Assembly: GCA_964019335.1 (NCBI GenBank)
Contig: OZ025736.1
Location: forward strand, 124,001-188,000
Direction: 5' to 3'
Length of the DNA: 64,000 nucleotides
From: Diplonema japonicum
Lineage: Eukaryota > Euglenozoa > Diplonemea > Diplonemida > Diplonemidae
Made by a program: the position numbers and the translations under genes
The notes under the pieces: generated by a model
The model's input: the letters and a program-made list of their open reading frames with translations, nothing else
Told to the model about the DNA's origin: nothing
The model's database searches: none
Shown: positions 21,101 through 30,550 of the stretch, in pieces
How the letters are laid out: each line of letters starts with the position of its first letter
Numbering within the stretch: the first letter of the stretch is position 1

Positions 21101-22151
21101 AGCACGTATTGTCGTTATCCGGAGAAATAATGCAGTAATTGTTGCTGTTGTAGTCAACACACGCACGGCTAGCGTTGTTGGCAAATCCCGTAGGACATTG
21201 GTAGCTACCGCACAACGGGACGCAGCAGGTGGAGGTGTTGCATGCTGTCGCATTGCACACAGTGTCTTGTGTGGTCGTGTTGACTGGACACATCACACCG
21301 CTGCACGATTTACATGTTGACTCATATTCAGCATTGTAGGAAGGACAGTCGATACTAGCGTTGCCCCCGTAGCCGTCCGCGCACGTGCACTGAGGACACT
21401 CCAGCAGCTCTATCGGGCATGTACCGTTGCAGTCGATGGAGTTGTTGAAGCTTTGCGTAGCACGGCACACGTCTTCGTAGCAACACGAAAAATCAGAGTC
21501 CCAACCTTTCCATGGCACAGGCCGGTACGCGCCTGAAAAGCTGTAGTACGTCCCCCAGTCACCATCGGGGTACCAAGTGTCGATGCGTGTCCACGACGGG
21601 GGACACTGGTAGCTTCGGCAGTCGACACATGTCGCATAGCCACCAAAGGGTGCCAAGACGGTGGAAGATGTAACTAGAGTTTCGTTGTAGACAGGCATGG
21701 TAGGCCATGCGCAGTACTGGCAGCAGGTTGTGTCGCTGCATTTCCCATTGCACGTTATGTTGTTCGCGTTGTCGAGGAGGACGCCGGCGGAACAGGCGTG
21801 CCCCTCGCAGGTCAGGCTGCAGTTATCTGAGAATATCCCACTGACGTTACACTGTAACTCTGCTTCGCCTGAAAGGGGGTATATGCAAGTGCAGTTCGCT
21901 GCCTGACACTCGGTTTCTGTAGTGCACGTCTCGTTGCAGGAGACCCTGTTGGTAGGCACGTCGCATAAAAGCTCACAGCATGTGGCTTCGTTTTGGCTAT
22001 CGAACTGATTACATTGGCCAAAGTTGGAGTTGAAGCACAACTCGAGCGTATTAGTTGTGTTTGCGGGGCAGTTGTACGTGCTGCAGTTTGCAGTACCTGA
22101 CACGGATTGCGTGAGGGCACACAGCAAAGCAAGAATATATTTGAATGCCAT
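18138..22151 (-). CDS. Large cysteine-rich type I membrane protein
   Basis: 1337 residues, single exon. The start at 22151 is chosen because MAFKYILALLCALTQSVSG is a classic signal peptide. The frame is open a further 90 codons upstream but reads as low-complexity leader. The ectodomain (about 20-1050) is made of irregular Cys-rich modules with recurring CxxYxCP, CCxxxC and CxCxxGYxG motifs and many N-x-S/T sites. A Cys-poor segment (about 1050-1270) follows. One transmembrane helix (FYILIVASVTVFVALLIMIK) precedes a short acidic tail. Likely a heavily glycosylated, disulphide-bonded surface or phagosomal protein. Family unknown. A GGAAT repeat follows the stop directly. Confidence 0.85.
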   Translation of the reverse strand: MAFKYILALLCALTQSVSGTANCSTYNCPANTTNTLELCFNSNFGQCNQFDSQNEATCCELLCDVPTNRVSCNETCTTETECQAANCTCIYPLSGEAELQCNVSGIFSDNCSLTCEGHACSAGVLLDNANNITCNGKCSDTTCCQYCAWPTMPVYNETLVTSSTVLAPFGGYATCVDCRSYQCPPSWTRIDTWYPDGDWGTYYSFSGAYRPVPWKGWDSDFSCCYEDVCRATQSFNNSIDCNGTCPIELLECPQCTCADGYGGNASIDCPSYNAEYESTCKSCSGVMCPVNTTTQDTVCNATACNTSTCCVPLCGSYQCPTGFANNASRACVDYNSNNYCIISPDNDNTCCTNVPRCNSYTCSPGYSSDIGRDWLACTATNNTACTPFANDNRCCAENNCTTTSAASESVTCTAGILMCNNVSSCGSCSCAAGFSGVPHITCPVNGGSWNITGCDATCATFDCLSYNYDNKVNSTVCSNGTQSCTPELCCSCAAPLSGTPPNCTCVAPYHTITTPPYCVLPSCSTYTCPSNMHIFNGTAECINTANNVTCTADDDMNTAKCCTPNICSVNNKTAAAATCQPLAGEWPTREDCTKLTGPANCEARYSCFWGSSGCKSCESASVQECTNPRCQWNGASCVTSAAVCNSTVTCNAPSCDCNDGYVGSVDLSCSNNASYFEHSCKVTCKAFDCHPQLSNDALCPSGELSNCNTALCCHGQVDTCSNYTCNDPLVTNDTADSQPCTSTDMFGDCTPDDVANNEMCCEEPVCKPLNNVTGMVCQGNIATCRNARECHCSCDIPNWVGTARVNCAVNGGVLEVSGCNQTCKAHTCTDPHDRIIDGKTVCDEKCDDATCCEVNCPAHAKGPDCDCEPPYHNAEEYISYWDYKGTGDWCRLPSCSYYTCPALHKLKDEHPLPLCEKAQNVTHCLPNSTENTAVCCVEYWGKYEPGTAGVHLSRNLEDLNLTKLTTSMTTDLGLECGNSGVGANIDWDNSPPGKVVFSIVVPDKCNISSVQGRCKGILSRPVKALTTKSGVAAALEESDNNVVHFFHGDDKVTFTIIDRSGRRSGDDLCKEAAMKIKTGVFLDLGVPEYYKMTVGLVGYLTKKDVATILLSGEDQLEYYEVVEDTTGGSCNLTASFTLETYSTVGSSIAHLEGSDDVCEVKEMVKEGTRRGAKGRILSHQHLTADEVAKGLNVSRAQVVLYKNMEFTYETREETILTTAQVENRFKVLVGKPVLMVVKDTHPSEASLFELCRLNFEGMDCPPTLSSVTVQQCLALEESSQKKKPAFYILIVASVTVFVALLIMIKLYLNYRYCPPVREHSLSLVSSEMTEIHEDPLE

Positions 22152-23003
22152 AGGAGGCCTTTTTACATCTTCTTGTTTCAATGCCGCTTTTCTTTTTTTT
22201 TTTTTTGCTTTAGAGTACGATTTGGGAGGGATTAAATGAGGGGGGGGAAAAAATAAAGAAGAAGAAGACAGAACAGCAAGGATGTTGTAATTTGAGGCTA
22301 AAAGAAAGAAAGGGTGGGGACAAACATGAGTACTAAGTAGGTGTGTCCGAACTGATAACTGAAGAAGTGATCCCTTAAAAGATGCAAAGAAACGTAAGTG
22401 TGTTGCGATGGATACCAACAAAAAAAAAAGGAAAAAAAGGGACGGGGGAAAACGAAAAAAAAAATAAAATGCTGTGTTTCCCTATCCGGGAAGCTAGTTC
22501 CCCATTTAAAAGATCAGCCAAATCTTAAGATTACTATATCTTTTGTGGGGGGGGGGGGCTCCATTTATTTGTGCAATTGAGCGGCTTTTTTATTTTCAAG
22601 AAAAATCGCTCTTTTGTTGTTTTGTCTCAACTTAAAACAGAAGAGAGAAAAAAAAAAAGAAGAGAAAACGAAAAAAAAGGGAAAGCAGCAGAAGATACAC
22701 CAACCAACCATAACCACAGAAAAAGAACATCCCTTTTCTCCCATATTTTTTTTCTTTCTTTTTTTTTTTCATTTTGCTTTTTTTTTTTTAACCCCCCTGT
22801 CTCTTCTTTTCCTTTAAATGCACGAGGAAGCAAGGAAAGCCGGTAGGGAAAAGATAATTGAGGAAGTAAATAGGGGGGGAAAAAAAAAGGCTTCTAAGCA
22901 GGCGAAGAAGAATACTAGAATTGAGTGTGTGACAAAGAGAGAAAAAAAAAAGAGAAAAACAAAAAAAAGAACAACTGACTATATAACACATGGAAATTCT
23001 TTT
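22152..23003. other. Intergenic, low complexity
   Basis: A-rich and T-rich blocks and a G run at 22548-22558. No gene recognised. Confidence 0.6.
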
Positions 23004-23122
23004 TTATCGCATCTTTATTGGGGGAACTGAGCCGAGGATCGGTGGGGCAGGCCGTTTTTGGGGGTAACCCCCTTGGTAATAGTTAGGGTTTATGGGTGCC
23101 GGTTGTGGCTTATATGCAATCT

Positions 23123-23164
<42 letters not shown>

Positions 23165-24707
23165 CTTCTTTTTTAAATAATTACCTTGTCATTGATCCGT
23201 CCGTGTGGGGGCAAAGGGGCACGAAGCCCATGCTGGGTTATCCTAGGCAACACACCGCTCGGGGGAGCACTAGGTACCCCTGACGAAGAGGGTGGTGAGC
23301 CATGCCTGTTATGAGCTCTGACGAGGTGTGGGTGCGCGCGGTGATTGACCATCATCCCCTGTAGTTCCCGTTCCTTCATAAGCTCTCTTTGCCGCAAGGA
23401 GTCCGGTGCAGCTTCACCCCTGTTTTGTATTTTTTCAATTTTTTTTTCCCCCTCAACACGCACCTTGACGAAGGGCTTGGTGAGTACACGCTCGGGTTCG
23501 GCAGATTTCTTCTTAATGCTTCGTGCTGTGCAGCGAAGGGGTCTGTCGAGCCCGTCTTGGTCTTCGGGTACTGCGCACCGTGGCTGACTTTCGGCAGCCC
23601 GTTGTTCCCGGGACCCGGTGCGGGGCCGAGGTGTTGTTTCCTCCCCTTGGAGGATCGTCGGTCGCCGTCGGTGTCGTCTTCTGTCACGGTCCCCTCTTCC
23701 CCTTCCCTTGGGGACCCCGGGGCGGGGTTGACCTCACGTGACAACCGTGCGTAGCCCGGGAGCAACTTATGCTTCAGCATCTGTTCTAGATAATGCTGCG
23801 GGACCCCCGCGTTGCCGCTCACCCACTGCCCGAGCCGCCGCCGCACCAACGGGGACGAGAGAATGGTGCCCAGTGACATCCGCTGCCGGGGGTCCTTGAC
23901 AAGCACCTTTTGAACGATCTCACGCAGTTCGCTGCTGTAGTACGAGGGCGGCGGGTCGTAGTGGACTCGAATCTGTTTTTTTTTTTTTCTCTTTTTTTTT
24001 TCCCCTTCTTTTATCATACGATCTTCGTCATGAGCGACTTCATGTCATTCGCGTTGAAGGGATGCTTAAGCGCCATCATTTCATACAGCACGACGCCTAG
24101 AGCCCAGATGTCACTGTGGTGGTTGTACACTTTCCTTATCCCTGTCACCATACCTCCGGGTGTCGTACGGCTTCTCCTGGACAAGCTCGGGCGACAGGTA
24201 GTAAGGCGTGCCGACAAAGGTGTGGGCTTGGTCAAAGGTGTTGTTCAGCTCCCTTGCAATTCCAAAGTCGCCGATTTTGATAACACCTTGCGAGGTGATG
24301 AAGATGTTCTGTGTCTTGACGTCCCTGTGCAGGATATGCTTCTGGTGCACTGCGTTCACTGCCAAGCATATCTGGATGAGCCAGTCAAGGATCACGTTTT
24401 CTCTAAGATGCCCCCGACAGCTTTTCAGCCTGCCCGCAATGTCGCCTGCATCTGCATACTCCATGACTATACACAAGTGGTCCGTCCGCCTCGCGAGGAA
24501 CGAGTCCACATAATTTATAATATTCGGATGTTTCAACGAGCTCAGGACCCTCGCTTCGTTGAGCGCTTGCCGCCTCTCCCTCTTGCTCAGGTTCGCCAGA
24601 TCAATCTGCTTCATGACATAGTGCTTCCCGTCGTCGTTGTTCCGCATCAAGAAGCACGCCCCCATGTTGCCCTTCCCGATATGTTTTATTCTCGTGTACT
24701 TTTCCAT
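23004..24707 (-). CDS. NEK-family serine/threonine protein kinase (five exons)
   Basis: Exons 24154-24707, 24020-24113, 23464-23972, 23185-23419 and 23004-23120; introns of 40, 47, 44 and 64 nt; 502 residues. The kinase domain starts at the N-terminus: IGKGNMG loop, VMKQI lysine, HRDVKTQN catalytic loop, [13 protein letters not shown] activation segment. [13 protein letters not shown] is completed only by splicing intron 1. Order and sequence are NEK-like; NEKs commonly act at basal bodies, cilia and in the cell cycle. The tail is Pro/Arg-rich. The start is the methionine directly before the glycine loop, 14 nt after an acceptor-like TACACAG. The last intron contains a 41-base homopolymer. 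If it is not removed, the protein ends at 23173 without the final 38 residues. Confidence 0.88.
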
Positions 24708-24802
24708 TTTCTTTTTTGTTTCTGTGTACCCCAACCCCCCTGATGTATGTGATCCACCCATATGTTCACTCGAAATAATAATATCATCTACTGCCCACTT
24801 TT

Positions 24803-26143
24803 CTAAAGCCTCGCCGGGCATGGGCATGGGTGGTGCACATCCCGTGTGAACACAGTGCCCATGGGAGCAGGGATCTGCCCTGGTGTGGCGATCTCGGCAA
24901 CAATGGACATCGTAGGAGTCTTCAAGGATAGGATTGCAAACAGGCTGCGACACTGCTTGGCGTAGTTGAGATGCAAAAGGACGTAGCCGTGGTCCTCAGA
25001 GCATGTGAGGTGCTCTACATAAGAAGTGAGCGGAAGAAAGGTAGCAGCAAGGACATCATGGTCGGCAGGTGGGGCCCACGTGTACTTCACGCCTGAGAGG
25101 ACGTCGTACTTTGTGAACAAGTCCGCCGACCAAGAGTAAAGGTACCTACATGGCAGGGTGTCGCGATAAGTGTGGACAAATGTGGCACGTGCATTGACAC
25201 TTACAGCCTGCTGTTCCACTTCACATGTTTTCGTGTTTATCTTTATTAGTTGCAGGGTGCCATCTGTCTCGACTGTTCTCGTGGCTCCCATTTTGAACGT
25301 TTCATGCACAACAGCAGAGAACACCACCTCCGCGCCTAAGTTTGACACAACACCACCGAAGCAAGTTACGAACCCCTTCACCTCCAACCGCAGCACTCCG
25401 CTGCCTTTCCTTGGCACCATTACCAGCTCGTTAAGACCTTCTGAAGCTCTGCTGCTGTCTAAGTATGCCCCAGGCGGTTCTATTCCAAGCACAACCCTCA
25501 CGTCTTGTAGCATACGCTGCATGTCCCATGCATTGGTTGAGTAGAAAACGCAATGCTTCGACGTGAGGAGGAAGTCATGCGTTACTGTTGTGAGGGGTAC
25601 CACGGCAACTTGCTTTCTATGTACCGCGGGGCCTTCCTCTGTCACAGTCAGCTTCATGATGCTTGGCTGGAACTCCGGTGCAAAAGACACTCGTACGTCT
25701 CCGTCCCACCTTGCCCTGCCCACTGCGGTGTGGCCTTTTGAGCGGCCCATGTTGGTGAGAGTTACCGAGTCCAGGACGTACGGTGCTGTGGTGGGCGTCA
25801 GTGCCTCGATAGCTTCCTGTCTCACAGCAACCCCAAAGTTCGGGAGCCCTAACCATTTTTTCTTCCCGCCTTGGAGCCAGCCTCTATGCTGCAAGAATGC
25901 CCGTGTCTGCCCCACTAAACCTTTCTCCGTCCTAGTCCCCATGTACAAGCCGTGTTCTCCCACCACCTTCCGCACCTGGAACCAGCACCCGTTGCTGAAG
26001 GTAATTTTCACCACCAATCCGTCCCTGTCAATCTCGTGCTCGCCCCCCTCAACAGGCCCCACAGCTAGATACGTGCCATTCAGCTCCTTAGGGATCACCC
26101 CCTTGATGAGGGAGGGTGGCACGCGCCATGTCTCATGCTGCAT
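24803..26143 (-). CDS. Carotenoid oxygenase (RPE65/CCD) family homologue, iron ligands partly missing
   Basis: 446 residues, single exon. The start is the second methionine, four bases after an acceptor-like CACAATAG. The family fold is recognisable: GTYLAVGP and HEIDRDGLVVKITF (about 23-49) correspond to the G.Y.R.GP and DGDGM motifs. GHTAVGRARWDGD (137-149) and THDFLLTSKHCVFY (188-201) correspond to the first and second iron-histidine regions. The usual third histidine segment (FHH.NA) reads CFGGVVSNLG (about 261-270), and the C-terminal GFHG reads APMG (426-429). Family members cleave carotenoids or stilbenes with Fe(II) held by four His. With two ligands apparently absent, activity is doubtful. 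The kinase start lies 95 bp downstream. Confidence 0.8.
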   Translation of the reverse strand: MQHETWRVPPSLIKGVIPKELNGTYLAVGPVEGGEHEIDRDGLVVKITFSNGCWFQVRKVVGEHGLYMGTRTEKGLVGQTRAFLQHRGWLQGGKKKWLGLPNFGVAVRQEAIEALTPTTAPYVLDSVTLTNMGRSKGHTAVGRARWDGDVRVSFAPEFQPSIMKLTVTEEGPAVHRKQVAVVPLTTVTHDFLLTSKHCVFYSTNAWDMQRMLQDVRVVLGIEPPGAYLDSSRASEGLNELVMVPRKGSGVLRLEVKGFVTCFGGVVSNLGAEVVFSAVVHETFKMGATRTVETDGTLQLIKINTKTCEVEQQAVSVNARATFVHTYRDTLPCRYLYSWSADLFTKYDVLSGVKYTWAPPADHDVLAATFLPLTSYVEHLTCSEDHGYVLLHLNYAKQCRSLFAILSLKTPTMSIVAEIATPGQIPAPMGTVFTRDVHHPCPCPARL

Positions 26144-26335
26144 CCTCCTATTGTGAGTCGGGTAGCATACAAAATAAAAAAAAGAAGTTGTTTTATACAA
26201 AGGCGGGGATTTGGTTCAAACATGACCGCACTACGTGGTGACTGTCAACACTGCTCTACTTTGCAGCGAAGGTGGGATAAAAGGTGAAAAAAAGATATAG
26301 ACAACAAGGTGCCAGAGGCGCTATCTAAACACGCC

Positions 26336-28033
26336 TTAATCAGTTAGAACATCGAGGCTCATAGATGCGCAGTACCGTAGGACAGAGGTGCCTGTGTAGT
26401 ATTACGTGTCGTGCATGTTGAGCATACCTTCCATGATAACTGTGAGGGAGCCGTAGTGCTGCGGTTCCGGATCCCAGATGGCGAGGCCTTCCGTGGTGCC
26501 GTCGGGGAGTGTTGTGTCGCCTTGGATGGTGATGTGGCATGTGAGGGGGAGATTCGAGAAGAGTTTCGTGAAGTACGTGCCTAGGTTGGTGCCGCGGAGG
26601 GATGTAAGGGAAGTAGACGTCACGTCGAAGTGGCGCAGCATCGACGTCGGGCGGAAGAAGCCCAGCACGGCGGGTATATCTTTCCTATTCAGCGCGGCAG
26701 TGAAATCCTCAAATGGAGACGTGTGCTCTGGAATCTCGCTCTTCTCCGACAAGGGGACCTCCCATCCCCCAGATGCCGACACCCTCTCCTCATGTTCTGA
26801 TTGCCCGTTGAACGTGAGAGGTGTTCCCGACCACGGGCTCATAGCAGGCGGCAGCGCGACTTGCTCACCTATGCTCTGGAACCGAAGCCAGAGCCTTGCG
26901 TCTGTCCCAATCACCCTCACGTCCTCCAGCCTTGTTACGAGCTTCCCGTTGATGTGCGTGAGCTTGTCGCCGATGTACTGCTGCAAGCCGTGGTTCCCAG
27001 CGGGGCTCCCCTCGGCAACAGACTTCAGTATCATCTCTTCTAGAACACAGCCCAGTGCCTCCCCTGGCTTCTTCTCGATCAGCACGTCGTCTGCAAGAAT
27101 ATTACTAGGAATGTTTACGATACTCATCATGGGAGACGGCGTGACCGACGCAGGGGGGGGGAGCACGACAGGGACAGTGCTATCATAAACAGGGGACGAA
27201 ATCAGTGCTTGGGGATCGTGCGACTGGGGGTAGGAAAGCGCAGTATTCTGGTACATCGGAAGGGGTGTCGGGACAGCGGGGTGCATGAGTGGCGACACGG
27301 GTGCTTGCGGACGCTGGTCCAAAGACACCGAGATGGGCTCCTCGTTAGCGAAGCGAAGGATAAGCGTCTGCGTCCCGTGCGCGTAGTCGATGGACGATGA
27401 CCGCAAGGCCAGCACGTCGTGAACAGTCCGCACAGGGATGTTGTTGATGTGTGTCAACCGCTGCCCGATGTGTGTGCCCACCCCACACCTCTGCGCTGCA
27501 GAGTCCGTTTCGACGTTGGATAGGTACAGACCCGACTGGTGGTCGACCCACGTAGTCCCCATCTTCTCATGGATCTGCTTAAATAACGTCACATCTCGCC
27601 ACAACCCGACATCGCTGGGCATGGTGCTAACTACTTGATACTGAGACTGAGGCAGCTGAAGCGGCTGTACTTGCGGCACCTGCTGCTGGGGCTGTGGCGG
27701 GGGTGCTGCTGCTGCTGCTGCTGGGATCTGAACAACTGACGCTTCGAAAGACGTAGGTGAGGTCACCTCTATGGGCGATGATGGAGGGAGAGAAGCTGGG
27801 GGTGCCGTGTGATAAGGCACGTAAGAGAGGTTCCGAGCCATGGGGCTGGTGGGAACAGGTACTGCAGGTATGTGCGTCGGCACAGATACCGCCACCGGTA
27901 TGGGGTTCACAATGGCCAAACCACCGTACTCCTGAAAATTCGTTGATTGGTCTCCATAATAACTTGCTTCCTGCTGATTGCCCGTCTCTTCTTCTACCTT
28001 CACCCCGCCTAGAAATAGCTGTGCTCTGGGCAT
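26336..28033 (-). CDS. Two-PDZ protein with a C-terminal NTF2/SnoaL-like domain
   Basis: Exons 26428-28033 and 26336-26391 (intron 26392-26427, 36 nt, GTATGC...ACACAG), 553 residues. An unspliced reading stops inside the intron. The N-terminal 170 residues are Pro/Gln-rich with an Ala run. PDZ-like domain 1 lies at about 185-250 (GLYLSNVETDSAAQRCGV, IGQRLTHINNIPV) and PDZ-like 2 at about 325-390 (SVAEGSPAGNHGL, IGDKLTHINGKLV). The C-terminal part (from FTAALNRKDIPAVLGFF) resembles an NTF2/SnoaL cone, and the second exon completes its last strands. PDZ domains bind C-terminal peptides; the role here is unknown, probably a scaffold. An acceptor-like AATTAG lies five bases before the ATG. Confidence 0.78.
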
Positions 28034-28406
28034 GCTTTCTAATTCAACATGTTACGCTCGCTTGCCCTAGTGTGTCATGCGAAGGTGTTTGTAGTATGAA
28101 AGGAGAGAAAGAAGAGAAAAAAAAACCATCAATACTGTCAGACGAACATCAATAGGTAGGGGCCCTCAAACCCACGGTATTTTGCGCCTCATTCTCCTTT
28201 TCTGGGAGAAGAGTGCAAGCTCTTTTAGTATCTACGTTCATCTCATTAGAGATTTACTGAAGGTAAAAACATATTTCACGAAAAAAGAAAAAGAACAGTA
28301 AAAATCTGGAGGGGGGGGAGAAAGAAAAAAAACTACTTTTGACAAACAGTAAAAAGGTGCATGACACGCGCACGTATTGACCTGACTATCTAGCACGCAC
28401 AATGTT
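28034..28406. other. Intergenic spacer
   Basis: About 370 bp without recognisable features apart from a short G run near 28311. Confidence 0.6.
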
Positions 28407-29762
28407 CTATAACGAAGTTTTCCATTTCCCGACAGTTTCCGTCGCACGGAATGCGAAGTTCACCCCAACAATCATGAGAAGTCCTCCTGCCGTCCAAAAC
28501 CCTGTTGTGATTCCTGCAACCTTGGCAATAAGGCCGATCCCACCCGCTCCCACCATCAACCCCACGTCACCTGCAGACCTCAGTAGCGCCAAGGCCTGGC
28601 TCCTCTTCGCCCCTTCGTTGATATCAGTCGCATAGGCTGTGGGTGTCGTACCCAAACATGTTGCACCGCACCCCCATGCCATCCACAAGAGGCCAAGCTG
28701 CTCTCTGCTTGTAGCAAAGGGGAGGAACACAGCTGCCGTCGCCATGATGAAGCACGCGGGCACTGCTACAGCTTTCCGCCCGTACCTGTCTGACACCCAC
28801 GCAGCAGGTTGCGACCCCACCAGGTTGATGAGAGCAAGAGCAGTGAAGCACTGTCCTAGGTCCGCCGCGGTAGCACCGAACTGCTCTGCTGCGAACAACG
28901 GCAACAAGGTAAACATCGCACCGCTAGCCACCCCCCAATACACGGAGTGCAAGGCCAGCACTGCACGCATACTCGGTGTCGAGGCGATGGGTTTCCAGCT
29001 CCTAATAGTGTTCATGACCTCCTCGCGCAGAGACTTGACCTCCCTCTTAGGGTCAGGAGGCAGTGACTCGGGCAGCATCACCATGTTGTTGATGCCACTG
29101 AACAGCATAGCACATCCCACGTAGCAGAAGGGCGCTGCTAGTCCATGTTGGGCAGCAACAAGCCCACCCACAACAGGACCTACCATCATGCCTATCGAGA
29201 ATGCTGCAGCAAGCGGCGCCATCGTGCGGGCACGGTTTTCAGGTGTGCTGATGTCTGCCAAGTAAAGCTGCCCTCCCGTCATTTGGATGCTGCCTCCTGT
29301 GCCAGACATCACACGAAAGAGCAGCAGTTCAGGCAATGATGTAGCGATAGAGCATAGTGCTGTGCCTGCTGCCGAGACACCGGGCCCCGCCACCATAAGA
29401 GGCTTTCTTCCATATCTATCAGCTGCCCAGGCTGCAGGGATGTTGCAGACAAGCCTGGCAGCGCCCATGACGGCTACTACTAACCCTAGACCTGCCGGGG
29501 AAATGCCTATGCTGGAAGCAAACAGGGGCATCACCGGGATGATGACGCCAATGCCGCTCCCGTTGAGCAGAGATGAAACCGCAATGTTGTAGACACGCTT
29601 ATCGAGCTTAAGGCTCGCATGCTGCACGGGGAGCGTCTCACCTGTCACTCTGCACCATCTCTTCTGTCTGCTGGTCCAGGTCTTCTTGAAGGCGATGCTT
29701 CTAGCAATGTGTGCGTTGCATCTCAGAGGTGTGTGCACGAATGGCATCCCCCCTCCCCCCAC
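28407..29762 (-). CDS. Major facilitator superfamily transporter (drug:H+ antiporter-like)
   Basis: 451 residues, single exon, twelve hydrophobic segments. The DRYGRK motif between helices 2 and 3 (AADRYGRKPL) and its repeat in the second half (SDRYGRKAV) are typical of the TetA/multidrug MFS branches. Substrate unknown. Before helix 1 lies a basic 50-residue leader with many Arg/Lys and few acidic residues, which could be an organelle presequence or a cytoplasmic extension. The first or second methionine (29762 or 29747) could be the start. It is unrelated in detail to the other MFS gene at 15616-16902. Confidence 0.85.
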   Translation of the reverse strand: MGGGGMPFVHTPLRCNAHIARSIAFKKTWTSRQKRWCRVTGETLPVQHASLKLDKRVYNIAVSSLLNGSGIGVIIPVMPLFASSIGISPAGLGLVVAVMGAARLVCNIPAAWAADRYGRKPLMVAGPGVSAAGTALCSIATSLPELLLFRVMSGTGGSIQMTGGQLYLADISTPENRARTMAPLAAAFSIGMMVGPVVGGLVAAQHGLAAPFCYVGCAMLFSGINNMVMLPESLPPDPKREVKSLREEVMNTIRSWKPIASTPSMRAVLALHSVYWGVASGAMFTLLPLFAAEQFGATAADLGQCFTALALINLVGSQPAAWVSDRYGRKAVAVPACFIMATAAVFLPFATSREQLGLLWMAWGCGATCLGTTPTAYATDINEGAKRSQALALLRSAGDVGLMVGAGGIGLIAKVAGITTGFWTAGGLLMIVGVNFAFRATETVGKWKTSL

Positions 29763-29838
29763 AGCTGAGTAGTGCTTAGCTTGTAAATAAGCTCTGCTTA
29801 ACTAGTAAATAAGACTGAGAGAGCCGTAAGGCAGTCTG

Positions 29839-30474
29839 TCACGTGTTAAAAAGCCTTCGTTTGAGATCGCTAACAAAGGAGGGTGACTCCGTCACCAGCG
29901 GACCGAGGAGAATGTTGTCGGGTATAATGGACGCCTCGGGAGGGTAGGGAAGGGCGTCCCAGAGATCAGAAGTGATCTGTCGCTGGAGGGCAGGCATGCC
30001 AGTGAGGAGCAAGGCGTCAACAGAGAGATGTTTCATGTTGTGCCGCTTGGCGACGAGGAGCCCTTGCTGGGCAAGGGTGGCTGGGGTGCTGGCCATCATG
30101 TTCAGGACGAGGTACCCACACAAGGGGGACGTCTTCTGCATCAAGGTCTCGGCAAACTCCAGCGACTCGTTATCGTCATATAGGTACACCACGGCTGCCC
30201 CAAGGCTCACCTCCATCTCGAAGCAGGGAGAGTCATGCACCTCCACCACGTGGCACATCACGTACACAGGCTCCATCGTGTCGCTAATCTTGAACCCCGT
30301 CCTGAACCTCTGATCCTTAGCCGCAGCTGTCAGCCCCGTTACTAGCTCCGTTTTGCCCACACACGCGTCCCCCACTGCCATCACCTTCACTGCATAGTGG
30401 TATGACGTGCCGGACTCCAGCAGCTCTTGCCAGCGGTCATCACTCATCTCACCTGAGGGCAATATCTTCATCAC
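29839..30474 (-). CDS. Degenerate Rab-like small GTPase
   Basis: 211 residues, single exon, starting 76 bp after the PPR gene. The P-loop is intact (VMAVGDACVGKTEL, like Rab GDxxVGKT). Strand and helix order look Ras-like through AAVVYLYDDNESLEFAETL, which corresponds to the VYD...SF segment. The G3 motif (DTAGxE expected) reads HDSPCFE and the G4 motif (NKxD expected) reads LNMMAS. No SAK motif or C-terminal prenylation Cys is seen. It may bind nucleotide poorly or not at all, as in pseudo-GTPases. The first ATG or the later MSDDRW could be the start. Assignment to the P-loop NTPase/Rab fold is reasonable, function unknown. Confidence 0.65.
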   Translation of the reverse strand: MMKILPSGEMSDDRWQELLESGTSYHYAVKVMAVGDACVGKTELVTGLTAAAKDQRFRTGFKISDTMEPVYVMCHVVEVHDSPCFEMEVSLGAAVVYLYDDNESLEFAETLMQKTSPLCGYLVLNMMASTPATLAQQGLLVAKRHNMKHLSVDALLLTGMPALQRQITSDLWDALPYPPEASIIPDNILLGPLVTESPSFVSDLKRRLFNT

Positions 30475-30550
30475 CGAGGAGGGCTTTTTCTTTTTTTTCT
30501 TCCTTCCCTTTCATTCTTCTTTTTCGCTTTCTTTTTTCCTTCAAGCTTTC

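Noticed and set aside
22152-22421. N-terminal extension of the 1337-residue protein
   Set aside because: The upstream 90 codons are Ser/Phe/Lys-rich leader, and a proper signal peptide begins at 22151.
15616-29762. Bacterial contamination or recent transfer of the MFS and FtsX genes
   Set aside because: They share acceptor-like sites, spacing and base composition with intron-bearing neighbours, and the FtsX gene itself has five introns.
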